From NCBI GenBank assembly GCA_013152925.1, contig JAADFK010000028.1, forward strand, positions 1 to 32,616: 32,616 bases of DNA, given 5' to 3'. Shown here piece by piece: positions 7,199 through 14,754 of this stretch. A program made the translations under genes and the position numbers. This DNA comes from Acidobacteriota bacterium (lineage in GTDB: Bacteria > Acidobacteriota > Thermoanaerobaculia > Thermoanaerobaculales > Sulfomarinibacteraceae). The notes beneath the pieces were generated by a model. The model was given only the letters and a program-made list of their open reading frames with translations, made no database searches and had not been told where the DNA came from. How positions within the stretch are numbered: the first letter of the stretch is position 1; each line of letters opens with the position of its first letter.

Positions 7199-8968
7199 TC
7201 ACGGCAGAACGGCGCCGTGCTGGAGCTCCCAAAGCCGGCGGTAGAGGCCGCCGGCCTCGAGGAGCTGCAGGTGGCAGCCGCGCTCCACGATACGCCCCGT
7301 CTCCATGACGGCGATCTCGTCGAAGCTCTCCATGCGGACGAGCCGGTGGGTGACCATCAGGGTCGTGCGCCCGGTGACGAGGGTCTCCAGGGATGCCAGC
7401 AGCTCGTCCTCGGTGCCGGGATCGAGGTTGGCGGTGGGTTCGTCCAGGACCAGGAGGGCCGGATCCCGGAGGATGGCGCGGGCGATGGCCAGGCGCTGGC
7501 GTTGACCGCCCGAAAGGGAGGCGCCGCGTTCGCCGATCCAGCTGTCCAGCCCCGAGGGGAGCTCGCGGACGGTCCGGTCCAGGCGGGCGGCGCGGAGGGC
7601 GTCCCAGATCTCGGCCTCGGTGGCATCGGGGCGGGACAGGAGGAGGTTCTCGCGGAGGGTGCCGGCGAAGAGGTGCGTGGTCTGGGGGACGACACCCAGG
7701 AACCGGCGAAGGGCCTCGGCCCGGTACCGCCGGATGTCATGACCGAAGAGCTCGAGGTCGCCCTCCCAGCCTTCCCAGAACCTCAGGAGCAGGGCGATGA
7801 GTGTGGACTTGCCGGCGCCGCTGGGGCCGACAAGGGCCAGCCGGGCACCGGGGGGGATCTCCAGGCTGATGCCGTCGAGGACCGGAGCCGGCACAGCCCG
7901 GGCGGCAGCCCCATCCTCCGGCGGGTAGGCGAAGCGCAGGTTCCTGGCGAGCAGGACTGGAACGCCGGGGCGCGGGCCGGGTACGGGAATGGGCTCCGCA
8001 GGATCGGCCACGGCGGGAGGGCGATCGACGATCTCGAAGAGCCTGTGCGCGGCTTCCTGCTGGTCCTCGAGCTGCTCCGCCGCTGCGGGCAGCGGCTGAA
8101 TCGCCTCGAATGCCGCCAGCGCCACCAGGCTGAGAACGGTCAGGGAAACCCCGTCGAACCGGCCGCCGTGGACGAGTGGGATGGCGGTGATCAGGAGGGC
8201 GAGAACGGCCAGCTGCGCCACGAGGCCGGTCAGGGCCTCGTCCAGGGCTCTGACGCGGCTGGCTCGCCGCTCGATGGCCGCCATCCGGCGTGCCGCGCCG
8301 GAGAGGCGCGCGACGGCCTCCTCCTGGCGGCCGGAAGCCAGGAGATCCTCGATCCCCTGGACCAGGTCTACCGACGCCGCGTGGAGGAGGGCAGCGGCGA
8401 GGCGGCCCTCTGTGCCGAATCCCCGTGAGAACCGGCGAAGGAGTAGAGGTACGACGATGCCACCCACGAGCATGGAAGCGACGAAGACGGCGGCCACAGA
8501 GGCGCCGTAGCGCAGGAGGAAGGCACCGGCCCCCACCGTCACGGCGAGGGCCACCAGGGGCGGGCCCAGCGCGCGCACGAAGAGTGTCTGGAGCGTCTCC
8601 ACGTCCGAGATAGCCCGGGACAGCAGGTCGCCGCTCCGGGCCAGGGTCAGCCGAGCCGGCGCCAGGGGTTCCAGCCCGGCGTAGAACCAGACCCGCAACC
8701 GGGCGAGGATCCGGAATGTCAGGTCGTGGGAGATCAGCCGCTCCACGTAGCGAAAGAGGCCGCGCGAGATCCCGAAGAACCGGACCCCGACGATGGCCAC
8801 CTGGAGCTCGGCGATGGAGGGGTGGAGGGCGGCCGAGGCGATCAGGAAGGCCGAGGCGCCCATCAGCCCGATGCCGGCGCCGACGGTGCCGGAGCCCATG
8901 AGGACCGCCAGGGCGAGCCGGCCGCGGGGAATCCGGATCAGGGCGACCAGGCGGCGGAGGGCGCTCAT
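7199..8968 (-). CDS. cydC: Cytochrome bd assembly ABC exporter subunit CydC
   Basis: An ABC half-transporter of 589 aa: a six-helix membrane domain (about 1-300) followed by an ATPase domain. Walker A GPSGAGKST, signature LSGGQRQR and Walker B LLVLDEPT are intact, with the H-loop in VTHRL. With CydD it forms the inner-membrane heterodimer needed to assemble cytochrome bd; thiol export and haem handling have both been proposed as its activity. The start ATG overlaps the cydD stop by 4 nt (ATGA), so translation is probably coupled. The same frame stays open upstream to 10747, but that part is antisense-like read-through inside cydD and is not part of this protein. Identity as cydC rather than cydD rests on order and on the partner's features. 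Confidence 0.92.
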   Translation of the reverse strand: MSALRRLVALIRIPRGRLALAVLMGSGTVGAGIGLMGASAFLIASAALHPSIAELQVAIVGVRFFGISRGLFRYVERLISHDLTFRILARLRVWFYAGLEPLAPARLTLARSGDLLSRAISDVETLQTLFVRALGPPLVALAVTVGAGAFLLRYGASVAAVFVASMLVGGIVVPLLLRRFSRGFGTEGRLAAALLHAASVDLVQGIEDLLASGRQEEAVARLSGAARRMAAIERRASRVRALDEALTGLVAQLAVLALLITAIPLVHGGRFDGVSLTVLSLVALAAFEAIQPLPAAAEQLEDQQEAAHRLFEIVDRPPAVADPAEPIPVPGPRPGVPVLLARNLRFAYPPEDGAAARAVPAPVLDGISLEIPPGARLALVGPSGAGKSTLIALLLRFWEGWEGDLELFGHDIRRYRAEALRRFLGVVPQTTHLFAGTLRENLLLSRPDATEAEIWDALRAARLDRTVRELPSGLDSWIGERGASLSGGQRQRLAIARAILRDPALLVLDEPTANLDPGTEDELLASLETLVTGRTTLMVTHRLVRMESFDEIAVMETGRIVERGCHLQLLEAGGLYRRLWELQHGAVLP

Positions 8969-10713
8969 GGGGCGGCCTCGCCGGCGGCCAGTAGCCTCGC
9001 GTACTCGCCACCGAGATCGAGGAGCTCCCGGTGGGTGCCGTGCTCGACGACGCGGCCCTCTCTGAGCACGGCGATGCGGTCGGCTCTCCGGACCGTGGCC
9101 AGGCGGTGGGCGATGATCAGCACCGTGCGTCCCTCCATCAGGCGGGTGGTCGCCCGCATCAGGCGGGCCTCGAGCTCGGGATCCAGCTGGGAGGTCACCT
9201 CGTCCAGCACGAGGATCGGAGCGTCCTTGAGGAAGGCCCTGGCCAGGGCCAGGCGCTGTGCCTGGCCCCCGGAGAGCCCGAGCCCCCCCTCGCCGATGGG
9301 TGTGCCATAGCCCAGGGGAAGCCCCTCGATGAACTCCGCGGCATGGGCCGCCCGGGCGGCGCGCCGGACGGCCTCCATGGGGGCGTCCCGGCGGGTCAGC
9401 CGGATGTTGTCGGCGACGGTCGCCGCGAAGAGGTGGGGGCGTTGGGGCACCCAGGCAAGCCGGGCCCGCCAGGCGTCGGGCGGAACCTCCCGGAGGTCGA
9501 TGGCGCCGGCGGTGATCCGCCCCCCGGTAGGGTCGGCGAAGCGGAGGAGCAGCCGGGCGATGGTGGACTTCCCCGCACCGCTGGGGCCCACGAGGGCCAG
9601 CTGCTGGCCCGGAGGGAGATCCAGCGTGATCCCCGAAAGTGCAGGCGTGGCCTGCTCTTCCCCGCCGGCAGCCGGAGCGTAGGTGTACGAGACCCCTTCG
9701 AAGCGCACATGGGGCACGGGTTCGAGCTCCCGGGAGCGATCGCCGGAAGTGGCCACCGCCACCGGCATCCGCAGGAGGCCGAAGAGACGATCCGCGGCGG
9801 CCACGCCCTCCATTCCCGCGTGGAAGTTGGCGCCGAGGCGGCGGAACGGGAGGTAGAACTCGGGCGCCAGCAGGAGGATGAGAAAAGCGGGTTCGAAGGC
9901 CATGCGGCCGTAGAGGAGGCGGAGCCCAACCTCGACGGCGATGACGGCCGTGCTGATGGTCGCCACCATCTCGAGGACGAGCGAAGACAGGAACGCGACG
10001 CGCAACACCTCCATGGTCGTGGCCCGGAAACGCTCCGTCAGGCGGGCGATCGCCGCCGCCTGTTCCCGGCTCCGGCCGAATATCTTGAGGGTCGTCAGGC
10101 CCTGGACGGCATCGAGGAACCGGGCGCTCATCCTGGACAGGGCGCCCCAGCGTCTCCGGCCCATGGACTCCGCGGCCCTGCCGATCAGCACCATGAATAC
10201 CGGAATGACCGGCGCTGTCAGGAGAAGCACGAGCCCCGAGATCGGATCCCGGAGCGCGATGAACACGGCTACCAGCGCCGGGATTGCCGCCGTCCGGCCG
10301 ATCTGCGGCAGGTAGTCGCGGATGTAGGCATCGACGGCCTCGATGCCCTCGGCCATGGCAGCACTGAGCTCGCCCGTTCGCTCGCGGCCCAGGACCAGCG
10401 GCCCGGCGGTGGTCAGACGGAGGGCCAGCCGCCGGCGGAGATCGGCCTTGACCGAGATGGCGGCGCCGCCGGCCGCCACGTTGGCCAGCCAGGTGAAGAC
10501 AGCGCGGCTCAGGGCCGCGACGCCGAGGAGGATCAGGGGAGCCCGGACCTCGTCGAGGCCGTGGCCGCCGAGGAAGACCTGGGCGACAATGGCCGCCAGG
10601 CAGGCGGCCCCCCCCACGGTGGCGGCTGCCGCCGCCACCGACGCCGTCATGGAAACGATAAGGGGAGCCCTCTCTGTTCGGGCAACTTCGACAAGGCGCC
10701 GGTCCAGGTACAT
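8965..10713 (-). CDS. cydD: Cytochrome bd assembly ABC exporter subunit CydD
   Basis: An ABC half-transporter of 582 aa: membrane domain (about 1-310) with CydD-like stretches such as SGLVLLLTAPVIPVFMVLIG and APEFYLPFRRLG. The ATPase domain has Walker A at 376-383 (GPSGAGKS), signature LSGGQ at 480-484, and Walker B ILVLDE at 500-505. It partners CydC in the inner membrane. It follows cydB by 82 nt, a gap that holds a strong terminator-like hairpin, so its expression relative to cydAB may be reduced or separately driven. The Shine-Dalgarno before ATG 10713 is weak. The gene order cydABDC on one strand, next to the oxidase itself, makes the assignment firm. Confidence 0.93.
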   Translation of the reverse strand: MYLDRRLVEVARTERAPLIVSMTASVAAAAATVGGAACLAAIVAQVFLGGHGLDEVRAPLILLGVAALSRAVFTWLANVAAGGAAISVKADLRRRLALRLTTAGPLVLGRERTGELSAAMAEGIEAVDAYIRDYLPQIGRTAAIPALVAVFIALRDPISGLVLLLTAPVIPVFMVLIGRAAESMGRRRWGALSRMSARFLDAVQGLTTLKIFGRSREQAAAIARLTERFRATTMEVLRVAFLSSLVLEMVATISTAVIAVEVGLRLLYGRMAFEPAFLILLLAPEFYLPFRRLGANFHAGMEGVAAADRLFGLLRMPVAVATSGDRSRELEPVPHVRFEGVSYTYAPAAGGEEQATPALSGITLDLPPGQQLALVGPSGAGKSTIARLLLRFADPTGGRITAGAIDLREVPPDAWRARLAWVPQRPHLFAATVADNIRLTRRDAPMEAVRRAARAAHAAEFIEGLPLGYGTPIGEGGLGLSGGQAQRLALARAFLKDAPILVLDEVTSQLDPELEARLMRATTRLMEGRTVLIIAHRLATVRRADRIAVLREGRVVEHGTHRELLDLGGEYARLLAAGEAAP

Positions 10714-10740
10714 CAGCAGGATGATCCCAAACCCGGCAGG

Positions 10741-10776
10741 AAAACACGAGCCGGGAGGTGGTCCTCCCGGCTCGTG
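10741..10776 (-). terminator. Intrinsic terminator between cydB and cydD
   Basis: A perfect 14-bp inverted repeat (arms 10745-10758 and 10763-10776) with a 4-nt loop is followed, reading on the minus strand, by TTTT at 10744-10741. It starts 19 nt after the cydB stop. The flank on the other strand has no T-run, so it acts in the cyd direction only. It probably ends or attenuates cydAB transcription before cydDC. Confidence 0.85.
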
Positions 10777-10795
10777 GGCATGGTCCTGGTGTGCG

Positions 10796-11809
10796 TCAGT
10801 ACTCCAGCTCGGAGTCCACGGTCAGCCGCTTGCGGAAGATCCAGTAGGCCCATGCCTGGTACACCAGGACGAAGGGAACGAGGATCAGCGCCACGATGGT
10901 CATGACCTTGAGCGTGTACTGGCTGGAGGAGGCGTTGTAGATGGTCAGGCTCCACTCCGGGTTGAGGCTCGAGACCAGGAGCCGCGGGAACAGGCCGACG
11001 AAGAGGGTGATCACGGAGAAGACGATGGAAAGGGCCGTCATGACGAAGGCCCAGCCCTCCTTGCCGTTGCCGAGGAAATACCGCACGAGGATCAGGGCCA
11101 CGACGGCCGCCAGGGGAACGACGCCGGGATCGTAGCCCATCCGCGTGAAGAAGTCGGTCGTCGTGGCCGCCAGGATGACGTAGACGATGAGCATGAGAAC
11201 CGCAACGGGCCAGATCTTCTTGGCAGCTGCCAGCGACCGCTCACGGATCTCACCGGCCGTCTTCAGCGCCAGGAAGGTCGCGCCGTGGAGCGAGAAGACG
11301 GCCACGGCCGCCAGGCCGCCCGCCAGGGAGAAGGGGTTGAGCAGATCGAAGAAGTCGCCCGTGTAATCCATGGCGGCGTTGACGGGGAGGCCGTGGAGCA
11401 GATTGCTCATGGCGACCCCCCAGAGCAACGCCGGAACCAGCGAACCGAAGAAGATCGCCCAGTCCCAACCGTTGCGCCATCTGGAGCTGAGGTCCTTGCT
11501 CCGGAACTCGAAGCTGACACCTCGAACGATCAGGGCCAGGAGCATCAGCGTCAGGGCCAGGTAGGCACCGCTGAAGAGGGTCGCGTAGAAGTGCGGGAAG
11601 GCGGCGAACAGCGCTCCACCGGCGGTCAGCATCCACACCTCGTTGCCATCCCACACCGGCCCGATGGTGTTGATGATGACCCGGCGCTCCCGGTCGTCGT
11701 GTCCGAGGAAGGGCAGGAGCATGCCCACCCCGTAATCGAAGCCCTCGAGGAAGAAGAACCCGGTGAAAAGAACGCCGATCAGAATGAACCACAGGGTGTT
11801 GAGATCCAT
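10796..11809 (-). CDS. cydB: Cytochrome bd ubiquinol oxidase subunit II (CydB)
   Basis: A 337-aa polytopic inner-membrane protein that pairs with CydA in the oxygen-reducing bd oxidase. The N-terminus MDLNTLWFILIGVLFTGFFFLEGFDYGVG is reproduced here only in its hallmark part, FFFLEGFDYG. It continues with the conserved GPVWDGNEVWML and AFPHFYATLFSG segments, then the C-terminal PFVLVYQAWAYWIFRKRL. Length is typical for the shorter CydB forms. A strong Shine-Dalgarno (GGGAGGTGG) sits in the 13-nt gap after the cydA stop, so the two subunits are co-translated from one mRNA. Confidence 0.97.
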   Translation of the reverse strand: MDLNTLWFILIGVLFTGFFFLEGFDYGVGMLLPFLGHDDRERRVIINTIGPVWDGNEVWMLTAGGALFAAFPHFYATLFSGAYLALTLMLLALIVRGVSFEFRSKDLSSRWRNGWDWAIFFGSLVPALLWGVAMSNLLHGLPVNAAMDYTGDFFDLLNPFSLAGGLAAVAVFSLHGATFLALKTAGEIRERSLAAAKKIWPVAVLMLIVYVILAATTTDFFTRMGYDPGVVPLAAVVALILVRYFLGNGKEGWAFVMTALSIVFSVITLFVGLFPRLLVSSLNPEWSLTIYNASSSQYTLKVMTIVALILVPFVLVYQAWAYWIFRKRLTVDSELEY

Positions 11810-11822
11810 CTTCCACCTCCCC

Positions 11823-13193
11823 TCAGGCCATCTCGCCGGTCGCGGCCGGCTCCGCAGCTTCCGTGATGCCGGCCTTGGCGTACTTGGTCAGGAGCTTGAC
11901 GTCGAAAACGATCAGGATCGCGTACAGCAGCGTGAAGGTGATCAGCGAGAAGGCTACCGAGCCCGCTCCGACGGTGTTGGACACGCCATCCGCTACCTTC
12001 TGGAGGCCGAAGACGATCCACGGCTGGCGCGCCATCTCGGTGAAGATCCAGCCCGTGCTGTTGGCGATGTAGGGGAGGAAGAGCGCCCAGAACATCCACC
12101 GCATCAGCCGGGGCGATTCCTCGAACGTTCCCTTCATGCTGGCTCGGAGGGACAGGAGGCCCAGGAGCAGCATGAGGAACCCGGCGCCAACCATGATCCG
12201 GAAGGTCCAGTAGGAGATGGCCACCGGGGGAACATACTCGCCCGGTCCGTACTTCTGGACGTACTCCTCCTGGAGGTTGTTGATTCCCTTGACCTCGCCG
12301 CTGAACCTGTTGTAGGCGAGGAAGCTCAGGGCGCCCGGAATCCGGATGGCGAAAACGTCTCTTCGCTCCTTCTCGTTGCCGATGGTGAAGAGCGACATTC
12401 CCGCCGGGTTCTCGGTCTGCCAGAGTGCCTCGGCGGCCGCCATTTTCATGGGCTGGATCTTGAACATGTACTGGGCCTGGGCGTGGCCGACGAGAATGAC
12501 GGCCGCCGTGCCGATCAGCCCGTAGACGGTGCCCCAGCGGAAGGAGCGGCGAAAGATATCGGCCCGCGGCGAGCCCTTGAGCAGGTGCCAGGCGGAGATC
12601 CCAGCGACGAAGAACCCCGCCGTCGTGACGGCCGAGGCGAACACGTGGGGCCATTGCACCCAGAGATGACCGTTGGTCAGGATGGCGAAGAAGTCCGTCA
12701 TCTCCGCGCGCCCGTTGCGCAGTGCGTAGCCAACGGGCTGCTGCATGAAGGAGTTGGCCGCGAGGATCCAGAGAGCCGAGAGGTTGGAGCCGATGGCCAC
12801 CAGCCACATGACTGTCGCATGGAGCCTGGGCGAGATCTTGTCCCAGCCGAAGATCCAGACGCCGAGGAAGGTGGATTCCATGTAGAAGGCCAGGAGCGCC
12901 TCGATGGCCAGCGGGGCACCGAAGATGTCACCCATGAAGCGCGAGTACTGGGACCAGTTCATGCCGAACTGGAACTCCTGGACGATGCCCGTGGCGACGC
13001 CCATGGCGAAGTTGATGAGGAAGAGCTTTCCCCAGAACTTGACCATGGCCTTGTAGCTCTCGTCGCCACTGGTGACGTACTTCGTCTCCATGATGGCGAG
13101 GAGCACCGACAGACCAAGGGTCAGCGGCACGAAGAAGAAGTGGTACACGGTTACGATGCCGAACTGCAACCGTGCGAGGGTCAACGCATCCAT
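11823..13193 (-). CDS. cydA: Cytochrome bd ubiquinol oxidase subunit I (CydA), short Q-loop form
   Basis: A 456-aa inner-membrane quinol oxidase subunit that binds the three haems. Expected ligands are present: His18 in VYHFFFVPL, the His in WPHVFASAVTTAG (E. coli His186), and the Met in FRIMVGAGFL (E. coli Met393). GWIFTEMARQPW matches the conserved GWxxxExxRQPW motif. The segment between GALSFLAYNRFSG and FRIMVG is about 60 residues shorter than in E. coli, so it lacks the long C-terminal Q-loop insertion and is of the short-loop type. The start at 13193 has an almost perfect Shine-Dalgarno (AAAGGAGGT, 6 nt away). Transcription probably begins near 13421, which gives a leader of about 228 nt. 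It is the first gene of cydABDC. Confidence 0.97.
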   Translation of the reverse strand: MDALTLARLQFGIVTVYHFFFVPLTLGLSVLLAIMETKYVTSGDESYKAMVKFWGKLFLINFAMGVATGIVQEFQFGMNWSQYSRFMGDIFGAPLAIEALLAFYMESTFLGVWIFGWDKISPRLHATVMWLVAIGSNLSALWILAANSFMQQPVGYALRNGRAEMTDFFAILTNGHLWVQWPHVFASAVTTAGFFVAGISAWHLLKGSPRADIFRRSFRWGTVYGLIGTAAVILVGHAQAQYMFKIQPMKMAAAEALWQTENPAGMSLFTIGNEKERRDVFAIRIPGALSFLAYNRFSGEVKGINNLQEEYVQKYGPGEYVPPVAISYWTFRIMVGAGFLMLLLGLLSLRASMKGTFEESPRLMRWMFWALFLPYIANSTGWIFTEMARQPWIVFGLQKVADGVSNTVGAGSVAFSLITFTLLYAILIVFDVKLLTKYAKAGITEAAEPAATGEMA

Positions 13194-13427
13194 CGGCTAC
13201 CTCCTTTTTCTCCCAAGGAATAGGAAACCTCGGCCGGTGGTCTGCACCGGTCGAGGGTCGATGCTGCGGCCAGAGCCCTTGCGGATCTGGACACTCACTG
13301 CTCAGATGATCGATGGAGCACATGTTGGCGGGATGGAGTTGGTGGCCGTGGACTCTCTGAAACGCGGGGGTTTGCGGGACCTCAATCATGGCCACCAGCG
13401 TTCGGCCTCCCAGCTCGACTGGCGCGG

Positions 13428-13436
13428 AGTATACCA
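13428..13436 (-). promoter_or_regulatory. Extended -10 promoter of the cyd operon
   Basis: On the minus strand TGG-TATACT is a good extended -10 (TGn plus hexamer, 5 of 6 matches), which would explain the absence of a -35. Predicted start of transcription is near 13421. Confidence 0.5.
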
Positions 13437-13489
13437 CAAAGAACCGGACGCATTCCTACCAAGTCGTGCATCGGCACCGTGGGGAAGCG

Positions 13490-13495
13490 TATACT
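13490..13495 (+). promoter_or_regulatory. -10 box of the dsbA-like gene
   Basis: TATACT, 52 nt upstream of ATG 13548; predicted start near 13503 gives a leader of about 45 nt containing AGGAGG. The -35 region is poor. Confidence 0.45.
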
Positions 13496-13547
13496 CTCGC
13501 GGTATGCTTGATCTCGACCATTCCATGAAGCTGCTAGGAGGCATTCC

Positions 13548-14726
13548 ATGACGTTGAACCGTTTCCATCGTACGATGATCTCCCTTCTGTGCGGCCTGGT
13601 GCTGCTGAGCCCGGCGGCCGCCGTCTTCGGGCAGGAGACCGCTCAGAAGACAGCGCCGGCAACCTCCGCGGCGCCGCCGGCCGATGCCGGGAGCTCCAAG
13701 GTGGTTGCCACGTACTCCCTGGGCGAGATCACCCAGGCGGAGGTCGATCGCCTGATCGGCGTCCAGCTGGCCCGGCTCGCCATGCAGCGCTACGAGTTGG
13801 AGACCCGGACAATCCGCCAGATGGTCTCCGAACGCCTCCTCAGGGCCCAGGCGCTCAAGGAAGGGATGACCCGCGACCAGTTCTACGATAGGTACGTCAC
13901 GGCCCGGATCACGGAGCCCACGGACGCCCAGGTGGAACAGGTGATGAAGCAGTACAGGTCGCAGCTTCCCAAGGACGACGGCGACGCGCGCAAGCTGGTC
14001 CGCCAGGCGCTCAAGGACCGCCAGAAGCAACGGTTGGAGAAGGCCCTGGAGGCGAGCTTGCTCAGGGGCGCCAATCTTCAGATCACGGTGGAGGAGCCGC
14101 GTTTCCCGGTGAGGGTCGCCGCGGACGATCCGGTCCGGGGTCCTGCTGACGCGCCGGTTACCATCGTCGAGTTCTCCGACTTCCAGTGCCCCTTCTGTTC
14201 GCGGGTGCAGACAACGCTGCACAGGATCATGGAGACCTACCCGGCGCAGGTGCGGATCGTCTTCAAGAACATGCCGGGTCAGCGTCACGACCGCGCGAAG
14301 CCGGCCGCCGAGGCGGCCATGTGCGCGGGCCGTCAGGGCAAGTTCTGGGAGATGCACGACTGGCTCTACACTCACCAGAAGACATTGGACGACGACTCCC
14401 TGAAGGCGGAGGCCAAGGAGCTGGGTCTCGACATGGACGCCTTTGCCACCTGCACCTCCAAGCACCAGACCATGGCGCAGGTCGAAGCCGGCCTCAAGGA
14501 GGCCCGCGAGCTCGGTCTCAACGGAACGCCCATCTTCTTCGTCAACGGCAGGATGATCCGAGGGGCGCAACCCTTCGGTGTGTTCGACGATGCCATCCGT
14601 TCGGAATTGAAGCGGCTGGGAATCGCGGCGCCTCCCACGGCGCCGGCCGTCCGCGAGGCCTCGAAGCCGCCGGTGACGGGTCCGGCGGGTAAGCCCGTTG
14701 GAGCCGGCACCACCAAGAAGGACTGA
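13548..14726 (+). CDS. Periplasmic DsbA-like thiol:disulfide oxidoreductase with SurA-like N-terminal region
   Basis: A 392-aa exported protein. The signal peptide covers about residues 1-29 (hydrophobic ISLLCGLVLLSPAAAVFG). Residues about 52-185 are charged and helical and resemble the N-terminal region of SurA-type chaperones, without a parvulin domain. Residues about 195-360 form a DsbA/thioredoxin_4 domain with the redox pair Cys214-Pro-Phe-Cys217 (FQCPFC) and cis-Pro328 in NGTPIFFVNG. The C-terminal tail is rich in Pro, Ala and Lys. It probably oxidises or isomerises cysteines in exported proteins. AGGAGG at 13536-13541 supports the start. It is divergent from the bd oxidase operon, whose CydDC exporter is also tied to periplasmic redox. 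A DsbB-type partner is not in the window. Confidence 0.9.
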   Translation: MTLNRFHRTMISLLCGLVLLSPAAAVFGQETAQKTAPATSAAPPADAGSSKVVATYSLGEITQAEVDRLIGVQLARLAMQRYELETRTIRQMVSERLLRAQALKEGMTRDQFYDRYVTARITEPTDAQVEQVMKQYRSQLPKDDGDARKLVRQALKDRQKQRLEKALEASLLRGANLQITVEEPRFPVRVAADDPVRGPADAPVTIVEFSDFQCPFCSRVQTTLHRIMETYPAQVRIVFKNMPGQRHDRAKPAAEAAMCAGRQGKFWEMHDWLYTHQKTLDDDSLKAEAKELGLDMDAFATCTSKHQTMAQVEAGLKEARELGLNGTPIFFVNGRMIRGAQPFGVFDDAIRSELKRLGIAAPPTAPAVREASKPPVTGPAGKPVGAGTTKKD

Positions 14727-14754
14727 CGGCGAGGGAGCTCCGGCGGACCGGCGG

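Larger units (their letters stand above)
13194..13547. other. Divergent regulatory spacer between cydA and the dsbA-like gene
   Basis: A 354-nt gap without a convincing gene. It carries opposed TATACT boxes (13428-13433 minus, 13490-13495 plus) and, on the cydA side, inverted repeats at 13340-13347/13390-13397 (8 bp) and 13234-13239/13245-13250 (6 bp, 5-nt loop, just upstream of the cydA Shine-Dalgarno). No convincing FNR, ArcA or Rex site was seen. Confidence 0.7.

Noticed and set aside
8969-10747. Extension of the cydC frame upstream to 10747 (1182 codons)
   Set aside because: It overlaps cydD in another frame; the translated part is Pro/Arg/Gly-rich and unlike an exporter. The cydC ATG sits in a classic ATGA overlap at 8968.
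13372-13385. FNR-like site (TTG-N8-CAA) in the cydA leader
   Set aside because: Only the outer bases match, and it would lie downstream of the predicted transcription start, the wrong place for activation.
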